Positions 22,311 through 34,244 are shown, numbered from the stretch's first letter. The stretch: 64,000 nt of DNA from Russula earlei (GCA_025769875.1 JAGFNK010000011.1:1-64000), one strand, 5' to 3'. Program-made: numbers and translations. The notes: generated by a model from the sequence alone, not told the origin.

Positions 22311-23521
22311 ATGACAGGGGACCACAGCCCAAGACCTCGACCTACCTTGGCTCACATTCTAAAAAATTCCACCTTATATCTCATTCGCCGCTTCCGAAAG
22401 CTTCCTATCAGCGGAAAGGTCAGCTTATTACTTATTCCTGCATTCGTCTTGAGATAGACCTTGCCTTGCCAGCTCTTGATCCTTTCATTCACCCTGTTCT
22501 ACTGTGTACTGGTCGCACTGATATTCGTCATTAAACCCGGGCGTATAGCTCAATCGTTCTATGATCTGGGCCAGAGGATCAGAGGACATCCTTTGGGTTG
22601 GCTTCTTTTGGCAACATTAATACGTTCGTTCAAGTTTGCGTCGTACATACACCTCACACACTCACCTTTTTCGTGCTTATCAGAAATCATATCCATCCCT
22701 CCTATGATAGGACACACGACCATGCTTAACTTGTGTGGTTTCACTTACGGCATGAAGGGTTTCCTGGTTGCTGCGCCTGCATCCTTAGTTGCCTCAGCCG
22801 TCGTCTTTGTTGTATTACGCTACCTCTTCGGTGACGTGCTGCGCTCTTGGTCTGAAAAAAATCAGACTTGGAGGGCTTTAGAAACGGTGATTGTGAGCAT
22901 TTCATCTATTCTTTTCCATGGCTGCGGCTGACTGTCATTCAGGATGCCAAGGGTCTTCCCCTCATCATTCTCATTAGAATATCCCCATTCCCGCCATGGG
23001 TTTACTCAAACTCTCTCTTTGCGGTGGGTCGGCTGATGTTCTGCATTTGCGCTGATGGGGCACTGACCGTGGCCTGCCAGTCTATACAATCCGTCTCCGT
23101 CTGGGAATTCATGGCAGCCACAGCTTGCTGCTTTCCGAAGCATCTCCTGTATGTTTTTATCGGAGCCCGTATGGCTCCGCTATCCGACGGAAAACAGAGA
23201 GAACATATGGACACCCGTAAGAGCCACGTCAATTCTCATGAGGCTGCTCCTAATTTTCAAATAGAAACCAAAGTGGTGAACATCATCTTAATTGTTGTGG
23301 GCATTGTAAGCGCTGTCGCATCTGGCTGGTGAGTTGGTGATCTCGGGCTTGTGATACGTCACTGATCGCGCTATAGGATTTTGTACGCGCTTGTAAAGCG
23401 TCAGCTCCAGGGCATATCACTGGATGCAAATGGGCTATCTCCCAACGTCACAGAAGAGCCCGACGAAGGCGCCTCCTTACTGAGAAATCCATCGTCGGAA
23501 TCGCTATCTGAGAGTGTCTGA
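22311..23521 (+). CDS. TVP38: Golgi membrane protein TVP38 (VTT domain)
   Basis: Tvp38/TMEM64-type VTT-domain proteins are multi-pass Golgi and endosomal proteins related to DedA and the TMEM41B scramblases. The start MTGDHSPRPRPTLAHIL is at 22311. Segments seen are LLILSFTLFYCVLVALIFVI, IISIPPMIGHTTMLNLCGF, the VTT motif YGMKGFLVAAPASLVAS with VVFVVLRYLF, and KGLPLIILIRISPFPPWVYS-NSLFA. The last part is VWEFMAATACCFPKHLLYVFIGARMA and VNIILIVVGIVSAVASGW, followed by an acidic tail. Introns fall after ISGK, within LLATLI, after ALETVI, after NSLFA and within SGW-ILYA. All have plausible borders. The stop is at 23519-23521. Confidence 0.88.
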
Positions 23522-23676
23522 AAAGTCAACGTTAGAATGGCATATAAAGTAACATTGTATTTCGTCACGAATCTACAGTTGCCAGTTTCCGATAGCGATG
23601 GGCGTTGTGGAGGAATGCCGGCCACCTTCCTCTCGTCTGTTGGTATTCCGTTGACTCTCAAGTCGACGCCTATTCC

Positions 23677-24846
23677 TCACGTCTTGTGGAATGCTTGTTC
23701 TTGTTTTTTACGGTGCCGTGGACCCTGCGACTGGCTATCCGTTCGGCCACCTTGTAGAGTCTCCCTTTCTCGTTTGCTAATCCTCAGCACCCCTCCCCCA
23801 TAGGAGCCAACACCCATCCGCAATCCTCTTTCGCGTTTACGTTTCGTGTTCTTTTCTAACGGATCCCGGAAAATCTTTTTGAAGACCGGGTGATAATTAC
23901 CCATGTCCTTGGCCTGTGTGTTTCGGTGAGTAGGGGTGTCACTCAAATGTTGGGAACAATCACCTCCTGTACCAGTTTCTCCCGCCTTTGCTTTTGTTTC
24001 TTAAGCATACCTTCTCGGACAGGCTTCGAGGCTTTGTTACGTTCCTGTGCGCGAACCGTCTTTTCGCCCTGTCCAAGTTTTGAGCTTCCGGCAAGTTCCA
24101 AAATACGTCCTTCTAGGGCTTTTTTTCGTTGAGCGGAAGTGAGACCGAGCTCGGGGTTTAATGAACCCGAGAGGAGTTGCGTATGCACTAAGCGGTGCAG
24201 TAGCACATCATTCTGAGCAGTTAGTGCTGGTCAAACGTTAGCCGGGTTGGGAAGTAAGTACGACATCGTCAACGCTCACAGGTTCATCGTCCTCCTCATC
24301 GACGGGGTCCGTCGTGCCGTCTGTTCGCTGGTCTTGTGTCTCGTCTTTTAGTTTGGATATTCTGGAAGACTTGAGAATGGTTTAGGTGACTCCGGTACGA
24401 CAGAGCTAGAAACGAGCGTACCATGAAGGCCTTGCCCTGCATTCTTTTCGACGGAGATTCCGAGGCTTTTGATCCGTAGCCAGGAAAGACAACGACATCG
24501 GGCTTGTGAATGGGCGTGTCATCTGTAAGGGCACACGATCCGTCGTACAATGAATATTTTCATGCGCTTTCAAGACGAATATGCACACCTTCAAATGGCA
24601 CCCCTTCCTCAGTAGATGAATCGTATTCAAAATCATCTTCTATTTGTACGTCACTTCCAAAGCCAGCCCATTCTTCCGCGTCTGTTTCAATGCTTATACG
24701 CTTAGTGGAGGGGAGGGCCTCGGCAGTGCCTCTGATGGATTGTCTTCTCTCATCATCCTCCGAACGATATGGTTCGAATGATTCCAGAAACTTTGTCCGT
24801 GAGCTTCTAGGATGTCGAGCAACGTGTCAGTGCTAGCGCTAGGCAT
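23677..24846 (-). CDS. FAF1/C1orf131-like ribosome biogenesis protein, with frameshift
   Basis: The C-terminus (HPVFKKIF, KRKRERGLRMGVGSYGGGVLRIS) and a basic helix (TSAQRKKALEGRILELAGS...KPVREGMLKKQKQRREKLVQE) match the DUF4602/FAF1 family. Yeast Faf1 and human C1orf131 act in early 18S pre-rRNA processing in the SSU processome. The start is ATG at 24846 (MPSASTDTLLDILEAHGQ). The next conserved residues, FLESFEPYRSEDDE, are one frame away, at a run of three A on the coding strand (24791-24795). One extra A would restore the frame, so a one-base deletion or sequence error is present. An acidic middle (DAEEWAGFGSD) and at least three introns follow. The stop is at 23677. I am fairly sure of the family type, less of orthology. 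Confidence 0.6.
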
Positions 24847-24922
24847 CACAGTGGGTCACGGACCGCGTGGACCGCGACGTGCAGCAGTTGGTCGCCACGC
24901 TTTGTGAACTCGAATTTGAACC
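24847..24922. promoter_or_regulatory. Bidirectional promoter, FAF1-like/four-TM protein
   Basis: Only 76 bp separate the two ATGs, the tightest head-to-head pair in the window. The sequence is GC-rich and contains GGACCGCG repeats (CGGACCGCGTGGACCGCGACG). Confidence 0.5.
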
Positions 24923-25739
24923 ATGGCAAGGAAACGCCAGACGGACAAAACTCAAAGACAGAACTCCCCTGACTTGCAAATTCCAAGAGAAGAGCAACTG
25001 CGCCTAATCGAGCAGAGTGGTGTATTGAAAAAAGGTCCCCGCCTCTGATCATGAGCCAAGGCCCAGCACTCCTACCTCCACCAAACCAGGAAAACAATGA
25101 CGGCGAGGAGGAATATCCCCTTAGCGGAGGAGATTTTTGCAGCGACGACCCTTCTTATTCCTATGTCCTTCTTGCTTCTCATGATGTTCATGTGAGTGCT
25201 ATCCTCACCCTCGGCGCCGTTCGATGAACCAAGTCAATAGACTCATCCATTTCCAATACGGCCAACGCCCATCCTGGGGTGTTATTTCTGAAAGGATGCT
25301 CAGCAGTATTCCCAGTGCGTGCCAATCAATTGACAATGCACCCTACTAATGTAGGGTGAACAAAGTCCTCGCGATTTTTATCTTCTACAGTGAGGAACGA
25401 CTAACATCTGCCTCCTCTACATACTGACTATTTTCTCAGCAAATCGATATAAGCACACGAGATGGCTGCAGGTTGCCTTTTTTGTTCTCTCTGTTGCCTC
25501 AGGGACGCGGATGATCTACCAAGTAAATTATAGCAACTGGCTGGTCAACATGCGACAGGTCAGCGACTCGCGGTCTACGCTCAGATCATCATGTTCTCAA
25601 AAGCTTGCGATAGTGCCCACCGTTGGGGACCATTTGGGTCTACACCGTAGTTCAACTGGATCTTGGCCCCGCAGTGATGGCTTTGTCCGCCGTGGCTCTC
25701 TGGGTGTGGTGGACAGGAGCGCGACTAGTGTTCAATTAG
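24923..25739 (+). CDS. Small four-TM membrane protein, conserved but unnamed
   Basis: The start is ATG at 24923 (MARKRQTDKTQRQNSPDL), followed by EEQLRLIEQSGVLKK. Downstream exons splice to PLAEEIFAATTLLIPMSFLLLMMFI, LIHFQYGQRPSWGVISERMLSSIP, VNKVLAIFIFYTNRYKHTRWLQ, VAFFVLSVASGTRMIYQVNYSNW, then PPLGTIWVYTVVQLDLGP and AVMALSAVALWVWW. The stop is at 25737-25739. This makes about four membrane helices in ~200 residues. Splices such as AT-A (MMFI-LIHF) and TAC A-CA (FYT-NRY) keep the frame. The join between exons 1 and 2 is not settled. I do not recognise a characterised family. The conserved-looking YGQRPS and FYTNRYK motifs suggest a real, constrained protein, possibly of the ER. Confidence 0.65.
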
Positions 25740-27225
25740 CAGTCTACCACGGCCCGTTGTGCTGGTTATGCCGAGGTGTCACATAAGAGATCTTAAATAA
25801 CCTCGCGTCACTGGCCAATCGACAGATCGCTGTTTATACTTGCACATCATACTTTGACGTTCGTCTTGGCCTTGACGCAATGAACCCTACCTGTTATCCA
25901 ACTAGAGGCGAGAGGGTGGTGCTTACTAGCTGATTCCCTAATCGAAATCACCCATCCTGTCTCGTCCATTCCTAGTCCTTCGATCATGTCCAAGCCGACG
26001 TTTATAACCTATTTCAAGGACTGCCAACCAGCGCGGCATACATTTTCTTGTGCTCTGGTATGATGGTAATCACGAAAGTAAACGTGGTTGATTGCCTCAG
26101 ACGCGTGCAATCAGCGCTGCCCACCATTTACTCGTCTATTGTTCTGCATGGGAGACAGTAAGATATTTCACTGCAGGGCGAAAGTTCAGAGTGGACCTCT
26201 GCTAGGATGATGCAACCACTCCTGTAGTTCTACTACGGCACAAGTTTCACTCGATGAGGACTGCAGGCAGATTAGTTCCAGGAACATAACGAGCAAAGTA
26301 ATTACGTCCTCGGAATGAACGAAACTACTTGTCGTGTTCGGTTCATCCAACGAAGATGCTATCTTGCTACTTGACAGGGTCAAAATTTAGCCTATTATGA
26401 TCCAGTGAGCTTTAACGCGGTTATAGCGCAATCCAGAAATAATGGCACATATAAGACTGACACGACAACAGGTACACTGAGACTTGACCGTGACCCTCTT
26501 TGAATGGAAGATAAATAATGTGGAAACGCGGAGATTCCACATAGCGGCATTGAATCATTGTACATTGGTAAAAGCGACGTAGGATTGCGCAAGTATAGAA
26601 AGAGCCCATACTTCATGATGCATAAATTATAACCAGATGTATCCCTTTGAAAACCATGGCGTGATGCTCGTGTCGAGATCAACACTTCCGTCCCCCTAGT
26701 CGCCACGAAGCAGAGTAGAAGTATATGATCCAGGGAATATCGTGAGATTTATCTGTGCCCGATAATACGCCATATCGCGGGTTGGTATCTCGGACCCGGA
26801 CGGCACCTTGTACGGGCAAAGGAAATGAAGGGCTGTGTCATGAGAAGCTTGGCTGATGGCCGTCCTGCGGATGCACCCTAAGAACAAGGAACAGACCACG
26901 CATATCTTCTGAGAGATGTGGAAATAACACAGAACAAACGTGGAGGAGGACATGTGTCAGGCTTCATCAAACTCTGATTTCAATAGGTCAACCTTGCCCT
27001 AAGCGAAGTCAGTCTTCCATGTTTAAAATAGAAGTGATGCACTGACATGCCACGACCTCGCACGCCCTTGAATTATGGTCCTCAAGGTCTCAAGCTGTGA
27101 TTTTAATTGTTTACGAAGTCGGCGATTGATATGATCCCTATATTTGTCAAGACGCTCTGTGAAGGCCCTGTATACCCTGTCATCGCGAGCAAAAGAGTAG
27201 GGCTTATATACCGATCAGTGAAATG
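25740..27225. other. 1.5-kb gap without a recognisable gene
   Basis: Both strands have scattered open stretches of 60-103 codons (for example 26395-26953 on the minus strand). None shows a domain, a good splice pattern or a convincing start. This is the longest gene-free stretch inside the host-gene block. It may hold a lost gene, a non-coding RNA or long 3' ends. Confidence 0.4.
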
Positions 27226-28365
27226 TTACAGGTAGACAGGACGAGCACGTACGGGGATAGGTTCCCCATGGAAGGACTCTAAGGCTAAACTCCAGGCAGC
27301 CATCATCAACAGGTCAAGTGTGGCATTCGATATACTACAACTCAAGAATGTAAGTTTGCAGGACTCTCAGTTCGCCGAAAGAGCGCCCACTAGTCCTCTA
27401 ATTCTGCGATTAACGGTGCCTTGTTGAGAGCATGCGTAGCAATGCGCTTGATGGATGTCCGTGCGACTTCAACAGGACATGCTGATGGTCCCTTGCCGCA
27501 GAGCCGTTGCAACGAGTTTCAGCTGTTCCTGGATCCAATGATCCCCTTCGCTCATCACAAGGGTCTGCATAAATGATGCAAGGAGATCAATCTGCGAGCT
27601 TTGGAGACCGTAGTCAATCGCTACTTTGAGGCTGCCGCCTGGTACAATGAGTAAAGAGAAGTAGTATATGTGGACTTGCATAACACTTACGAATGGAGAC
27701 GAGAATAGACTTGATTTCCTTCTTTGCAAAATCCTTCCCCTCGAGGCTATTGATATACGAGAGAATGCTCCCACTAGGGTGATAGCCACGTCGTGGTGGG
27801 ATTTCCCGATGTGCATTGCGTGGATAAGAGGGGTGAGACCACCGGATGGGCAAACGAGGGCCTACGGGTTCATCCTGTGAGGTGCCGGGGGTGACGGAGA
27901 GCACAAGGCTAGGAAACGAACATGGAATGCACGATCTCTAACCTCCATAAGATAGATGACATCCTTGTTCTCAACAGCACGCAGTACTTCCCACGGCTGA
28001 GAATAATTTAGACCACCGGTCAAATGATGAGTGCTGTTGCATACCTCTGGGTCTTTCCAAGGGATTTTGGCCCCCTTGGCCTTGGTCATCGACAGGAGGC
28101 GTCGAATTGGACTCGTTGGTGTGGCTGGGTTAATGTCGGACAACGGAGACGGGGCTTGGGTTGGTAAGTCGGTAATGCTGGTTGATATGGCTTCTTTCAA
28201 GGCTTCGATCGGGTGAGACGCATCCTGAATAATTTGTGCTTCCAGTGACTTTGGGGCTATGAGACTAGCCTCTCGGACGAATGACGGCTGAAACTTGGTA
28301 AAGGCAGACGCCCTGAAAGAGAAGCAGATCACGAACCGGTAGATGGAAGACCCAGTGGAAGACAT
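27226..28365 (-). CDS. Ankyrin-like conserved protein with a frameshift
   Basis: The start is ATG at 28365 (MSSTGSSIYRFV). The first ~110 residues are low-complexity with many S/T/P (LLSMTKAKGAKIPWKDPE). Next come PWEVLRAVENKDVIYLMEVRD and ALVCPSGGLTPLIHAMHIGK-SHHDVAITLVGA, which look like ankyrin helices. Further helices are SLKVAIDYGLQSSQIDLLASF and QTLVMSEGDHWIQEQLKLVA. A last exon, YISNATLDLLMMAAWSLALES, ends at 27226-27228. Between VGAFSR and YINSLEG the frame changes at about 27758; one missing base after CG would restore it. Four or more introns are inferred. I recall similar uncharacterised proteins in basidiomycetes but cannot give a function. It is divergent from Dicer. Confidence 0.6.
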
Positions 28366-28802
28366 GGGTCAGGCGGTGGACGGCGTTTGCTGTGTGAAGG
28401 AAAGGAAGCTGAATTCGCATCTATGTGCTTGAGACTTGCAGCGTGGTTGAACATGGACACGACGATTTGGGGACGGTATAAGGATTGGGACGGGTGCGGG
28501 TGCACGCAGGATATATAAGCTACGCAATGTGGCGGTGCCCTTGGGGAACGCGGGGTTCATCTCAACGAGATCAACTTGGCTGGCCAAGCTGAGACTCAGG
28601 TGAAAGAACCATGCAGGACGAGAGGACCAAGCGATTGCTGTAGTTGCGTGGCGCCGCTCTTGAAACGACGCGGATTTGCCCGTCAGCTTGTGGCCAGGCC
28701 AGACCAAGGCGGTGGCGGACGCCGCGCGCAGTCTCTCAACCTGTGCTTTCCACCACGCGCCAACTCCTCGTCCCAGCGATACATGCTCACTTGACTGCTA
28801 TA
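28366..28802. promoter_or_regulatory. Divergent region, ankyrin-like/Dicer
   Basis: These 437 bp separate the two starts. An open frame continues upstream of the Dicer ATG to 28644 in the same frame, so the true start could be farther upstream. I see none of the DExH helicase motifs here. Confidence 0.4.
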
Positions 28803-31800
28803 ATGCTCAAAATCTGGAAGCAGGCGTGGAAGAAGGCGGCCGAGGAACCTGTCCCGCCCCCCAGACATGACAGCGAGCAGGAGGCGCAGCTTTGCAGGTC
28901 TGACAGCGAAGGGACTTGTTCTCCCTCGATCGATGTAGACCCACCCAGAGTTGATGCCTCCTTTGGCGCTGTACTGTCCGCCTCAGCGAGGAAACGTGCG
29001 CCCTCACCTCAGTCTTCCACTTCTGAAATCGGCTTCCCGTCCAAGCGGCTAAAGGCTACTCACGCCGCAGCGCCAGAACAGCCTGAGCTTCTCCATGCCG
29101 GACCTCGACGCCCTACAGAGGTCGTGATTCTTTACGAGCCCCCTTCGAAGCTCACTTTCACAACCTTGTACAAGCATTTGCGTGAGGTAGATAAGGAGGA
29201 GAAATACTCCCGTCGCCACTTCTCGACAGCGCTTCATGTTCTTGTGGATATGGGCTCATGCGCTTCAGATCTGGTCTGGCGTCGCGCTCTATCCGACCTC
29301 GATGTCAGCGTATCCCTGGCATACAATGAAGACGAAGAACATGCCAAGGAGTATGTAGCGTTGTTCGAAACTAGAGAAATTATCAAGAACTGGGAGTACA
29401 CAATGCCCAATCTTGATTCCTCATCTCGTGGCCTTAATGTCACCCCGAAGTTCGTGAAGCTGGTGCAGGTCTTGCAATCGTGTCGCCCACACGAGGATTC
29501 ATTTAGGGGCATCGTTTTTGGTGAGCGTCCTCACTAATCATTACAACCAGGCCTCGACACAACTTTGACTGTTCGCCGCTAAGTTCGCAGGCGTGTAATC
29601 GCCCTGGTAATGGCAGAACTCCTTAGATTACTGGACATCACGGGATTGCGTCCTCAGGTCCTCATTGGAAAAGACATACACACCGATTTTTCTTCGCAGG
29701 TGTGTACTTACTCGTCCTTCAATCTGTCTCTATTTCTCTCAGATGTACCAGAACGAGATTTTTAACGGGTTTGAAACGGGCACCCACAACCTCATAATTG
29801 CCACTAAATGGGCCGAAGACCTGGAGATACCCCCAGCCTCCGTGGTCATTCGGTAAGCCACCATCTAACGTTTCGCCATCTAAGACCAATGAACTTCTTT
29901 CAGGTATGACCTTTTTGACAGCCACCTCTCCTATGCCAACTGCCGTGCTCGGACACGTGGACAGGGTTCCCATCTCGTACATATGGTGCAAAGAGGTTGT
30001 GACAGCCATCGCCGCAGGCTCCTTCAAATCACAAGGCTTGATGAGGTCATGCAGACTTGGATTGATAACGTGCTGCAAAATCCAGAGAGCGCTATTCCGC
30101 CTGCTTCGATACAGGAAAGTCATGACCCTTACTTATCGGACAGCGAGGATGAAGATGACTCGGCGTCTTTCATCAAAGACCCAACAACGGGTGGGTGCAT
30201 CCGTGTCCAGGATGCGACTGGGATCATCCTCCGATTTTCTGCAAATGTCTCTACTTCGGAGGCCGCGTCTGGACATTCCTCCACGCTTTTCCGGTTTGAG
30301 ACCATACCCGAGTCTCGGAAATCAAAGACCCAATTCGTTTGCACTGCTACGCTTCCTCCGGGACCTCGCGTTTTACCGGTGTCTGGGCTACCCTCAACTT
30401 CCAGGGCTCACGCCCGGAGAACGGCTTGCTACCAGTTGTGCAATGAGCTTTTCGATCAGGGCCTAATGGATCCGCAATTGTTTCCTCGTTCCTCCTTGAA
30501 AAATATCGGTCAAAACCGTGTTCCGGACGTTTCTCGTACCCTGGACTGTACAGAGGAAGATTTTCTCTCCACCATCTCATCCGAAGTCAACGCGGGCAAT
30601 AAACAGACTGGGGTACACGGTTACTCACGCAGGAAGCCTGGGTTCTGGGAAATCACGATGGCTCTGAAGTGCGACAGTCTCTATCCCACCGTCATTTCAG
30701 CGCAGGGGCAAGATCCGTACGGACCTCTAGTCTTGTTGACGCGGGCTCCTCTTCCTCGTATGTCAAATTTGAGATTGTTCGACTCAGGTCTTCGAATCGA
30801 CGTCGAGTTGAAGCGAGGAGCCAGGTTTAATGTTGATACCGAACGTTTGCACGACCTCCATCGCTATACGATCCGCGTTTTTCGGTCCATCATCAACAAA
30901 CCACTCAGATGTCCGTTGGAGGAAATGCCTTATTTCCTTGCTCCGCTAAAGACCTCGTGGCCTGGGTTCAGTCGGTCCCAAGTACACCGTTGGCATATGG
31001 AGGAGGTAGTGAATGACATTCCCTGGGATCTAGTTAAACTCGCCGCGGATAACTGGGTTACCGAACTGCAAGTGGAAAATTTGGAGGCTTCTTTAGAGGA
31101 CGCAATCATTCAGGATAGGTGGATAGAGTATACTCGACGGTATTACGCTTTAAGGCTGCGCCCCGACTTGACACCACTAAGCAAGCCGGCAGATAGTCTG
31201 GTGAGTTTCACGTTAATCGAAGTTGGAATGAAACAGTAAACATGTCCTGGGCAGCGAGAAGCTGAGCATGAAAGTTTACTTGAATACTGCAAGGCCCGTC
31301 GGAAAGGCTTTGAAGGCCTCCGCGACTGTAATCAGCCCTTGATTGAAGTCGGTCGAGTCCTGCCACTCCTGAATAGACTTAGTCCTACCTCTAAAAATCC
31401 ACCCCATCCGACCAAACACCCGGCCAAATGTATGTGACAACGAATACGTGCCACTCTGTGAGCTGACAACCGTAGATCTCATCCCCGAACTATCTGCCCG
31501 ATTTACCATCCCGGCGAGGTAGGTGCTAACGCCCCACCTTGGATAGCATAAATTTTGAACGCATATCCTAGCACATTTCGGACTGCATTGCTCCTTCCTT
31601 CTGTCATGCGACGGATAGACGATATGCTTCTCGTGACAGAGCTCAATGCTGCCCTCTTTGACCACTCCATCCAAAGCCACCAACTACACGCTGCTATTTC
31701 TGCCCCTTCCGCTTGTGCCGAGTTTGATTATGAACGCCTCGAACTACTCGGGGACGCCTATCTCAAATATCTTTCTTCGATCTATCTGTTTGTGACAAAT

Positions 31801-33790
31801 CCTGCTCAACACGAAGGCGCACTGCATTCTGCACGATTGCGTATCATTAGCAACAAGGCGTTATTTCTTAACGCCGAGAGCGTAGGCTTGGCGCCGTATA
31901 TTCTGTCGAAGCCACTTGTACCAAAGCAATGGTCCCCACCAAACTTTACGGTGATTCCACCACCACCTCCCAAAGCGTCTACAGCTGAAAGCGCGACTAC
32001 TGTGAACGGAGGTAGTGCCGGAAAGGATTCGGGTGCAGCCATTCCCCGGGCTCGGGATGACCAGCGAGCGGAGAACGAGCGTGATCGCATATCACCTGGC
32101 CTGTGCCCCGGTGTTGATGCTGACCCTGATACTCACTCTGTGACAGTTGACTGGGCTAGACCAAGCGACGCTCTTATCGGGGATGGCATGATTGTCGAGA
32201 AAGGCACCCAAGACGGTAAAATTGACGACGGTGTTTCACGAGACAAGACTCCCAAACTGGCCGTGGGGCAACCACCCTCCAAGAGATCAAAGAAGGATGA
32301 TCAGAATGTGCAGTGGTTAGGAGAGAAGGTAATTATCCATGCATTATCAACGTGTTGGTTTTGTTCACAGTCTCCAGGCAGTAGCCGATGTCGTTGAAGC
32401 AATCATCGGCGCCGCGTTCGTTTCGGGAGGGAGCGAAACGGCCCTCAACGCTTCAAAGGCTCTTCGCATTGCCGTGCCAAGCGTTGATCAGTGGTCTGAT
32501 TTTGCGCGCAAGGCGCTAGCTCCGCCCCCAGACGTGACCACCCGACTGCGACCTGGGACAGTGGAGGCTATCGAGGAGATCATGGGGCATAAGTTCCACA
32601 GGCCGCACATACTGGCGCAAGCATTGGTGCGTCAAATGCTCCTATTTCCGGAACAACTGCGAGCTGAGTGCGGATGTGTAGACACATGCTTCCATACAGG
32701 GTTTTGAGATGACCTGCTATCAACGCTTGGAGTTTCTAGGTGATGCTATTCTAGACTTCTGTGAGCCCTTTCTTTTGATTCGGGAATTCTCTCGATGCTG
32801 AGTGGATTCAGTGGTCATCCGTCACATCTACGACCGCGATGCAACCCTGTCGCCTGGTGCCCTGACTTTATTGAAGGTGAGACAGCCTAGTGCCAGGTCA
32901 TCATATTCATTTGACACTCCTGTTTTCAGGGCGCAATGGTGTCCAACCAGGCGCTAGGAGCAATCTGTGTGGAAGCTGGGTTGTACGAACACCTCATGTT
33001 TGAGTCATTCGATCTGGCCAACAAGATACGTGCATACGCGGAGAATCTGAAGCGAAAACGAGATGTAGAGTATGAGCTGGCCAAACAGGAAGACCGTGCT
33101 CCTGGTCAATATTGGATCGAGACTACTCCTCCCAAGGTAGGTTGAACACGCTAGTGGTTTACGGCGACTGACTGTTGTTTCAGGCACTCTCCGATGTCGT
33201 TGAGTCTGTGATTGGGGCAATTTTCATTTCGGACAATTTCTCGCCAGAAGGTGCTCAAAGTTTCTTTGACAAGATTCTCAAGCCATTCTACGACAAACAC
33301 ATCACTTTACGCACACTTTCTCATCACCCAACCAAGACATTGTTCGAGGTGTTACAAGCCCATGGCTGTCAGCAGTTCGAAGTCATGCGCAAACATGAGC
33401 CAACTGAGGAGTTTCAACATGGAACGCTATGTAGTGGTGGGTCTTTGTTCGTCGGGGCGTAGACTTCGCTGAGCGCTGGTTTTAGTGGTCATCCACGAAG
33501 TTATCTTGGCAAGCGCTATGGGCCCAACGGCTGCCTTCGCGGCGAAACGTGCAGCGGCTTATGCTTTGGATGCCATTGAGGGAGATCCCGAGTTTATCAC
33601 ACGGACGTGCGACTGCCGCGCAAAGACCCAAGCGAAGAAAGCTCGCAAGAAGGCGTTCAACCAGATGCTCGCGAGTCTGCAGGAGCAAAACGAGGATCAG
33701 GATGCGGTAGAGAGGACTTTGACACTCGAGGACGGCGATCAGGACGGCGTTGTAATGGGAACGGGTGACAATGAGGACGCTCAGACTTGA
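28803..33790 (+). CDS. DCL: Dicer-like RNase III lacking the DExH helicase half
   Basis: Dicers cut double-stranded RNA into small RNAs for silencing. After a ~95-residue disordered N-terminus (from MLKIWKQAWKK) the frame enters the part of the helicase that follows the DExH lobe (VVILYEPPSKLTFTTLYKHL). Helicase-C is clear: KLVQVLQSCRPHEDSFRGIVF, NLIIATKWAEDLEIPPASVV and RYDLFDSHLSYANCRART. The Dicer dimerisation domain (CIRVQDATG, FVCTATLPPG, ARRTACYQLCNELFDQG) and a PAZ-like region follow. RNase IIIa has DYERLELLGDAYLKY and VVEAIIGAAF; RNase IIIb has QRLEFLGDAILDF and SDVVESVIGAIF. Both keep the acidic residues. A short dsRBD-like end precedes the stop (33788-33790). No Walker A/GKT or DExH box lies upstream, where only 437 bp separate it from the next gene. 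More than ten introns are present. Confidence 0.88.
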
Positions 33791-33895
33791 ACGTGGTAGT
33801 CAATATCTATATAGTTCATGCACACACGACTTGCGGCAAAACCGGCTTTGCAACATTTCCCTAGCAATACGGAATTGCGTCGAGCGAGTTCCTTT

Positions 33896-34244
33896 TCACC
33901 TATGCACCTCCAGCAGCCTTCCTGCTGCAAAGTTGCGACTTTCGTGAGTCCGACGGGTCACCAGCATTGAGAAACAGTTGACATACATCGAGTACCAGGC
34001 GGCTACCCCTGGAATGGAAAACCCTGTGAGGAGGAAGAGGGCGACTTTGGCGCCGAAAGCGGCTTTCGAGCCCTCATAGTTGAATGGGATGTGCTACAGA
34101 AGCCAGAGGATCCCTGTGGGTGATTACCTTCTCTCATATTAGAGAGAGACGCACTTTGTAGCCGTGCACGCCACGAGAAGACGCAAAGACACGAGAGCGG
34201 ATAATCTGCTGGCGCAGGGCAGGTGTGCGAGCCAGGAGGGACAT
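33896..34244 (-). CDS. COX8: Cytochrome c oxidase subunit VIIc/COX8
   Basis: This small inner-membrane subunit of complex IV starts at 34244 (MSLLARTPALRQQIIRSRVF) with a mitochondrial presequence: Arg-rich, no acids, then ASSRGVH. Exon 2 begins HIPFNYEGSKAAFGAKVALF, the hallmark of subunit VIIc, and continues with one membrane helix (LLTGFSIPGVAAWY). The intron between has GT...TAG borders. After WYS the frame runs on either directly or through a second intron (GT at 33985, AG near 33938) and stops at 33896-33898. The resulting tail, RNFAAGRLLEVHR in the spliced form, is longer and more basic than I expect for this subunit. Confidence 0.85.
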
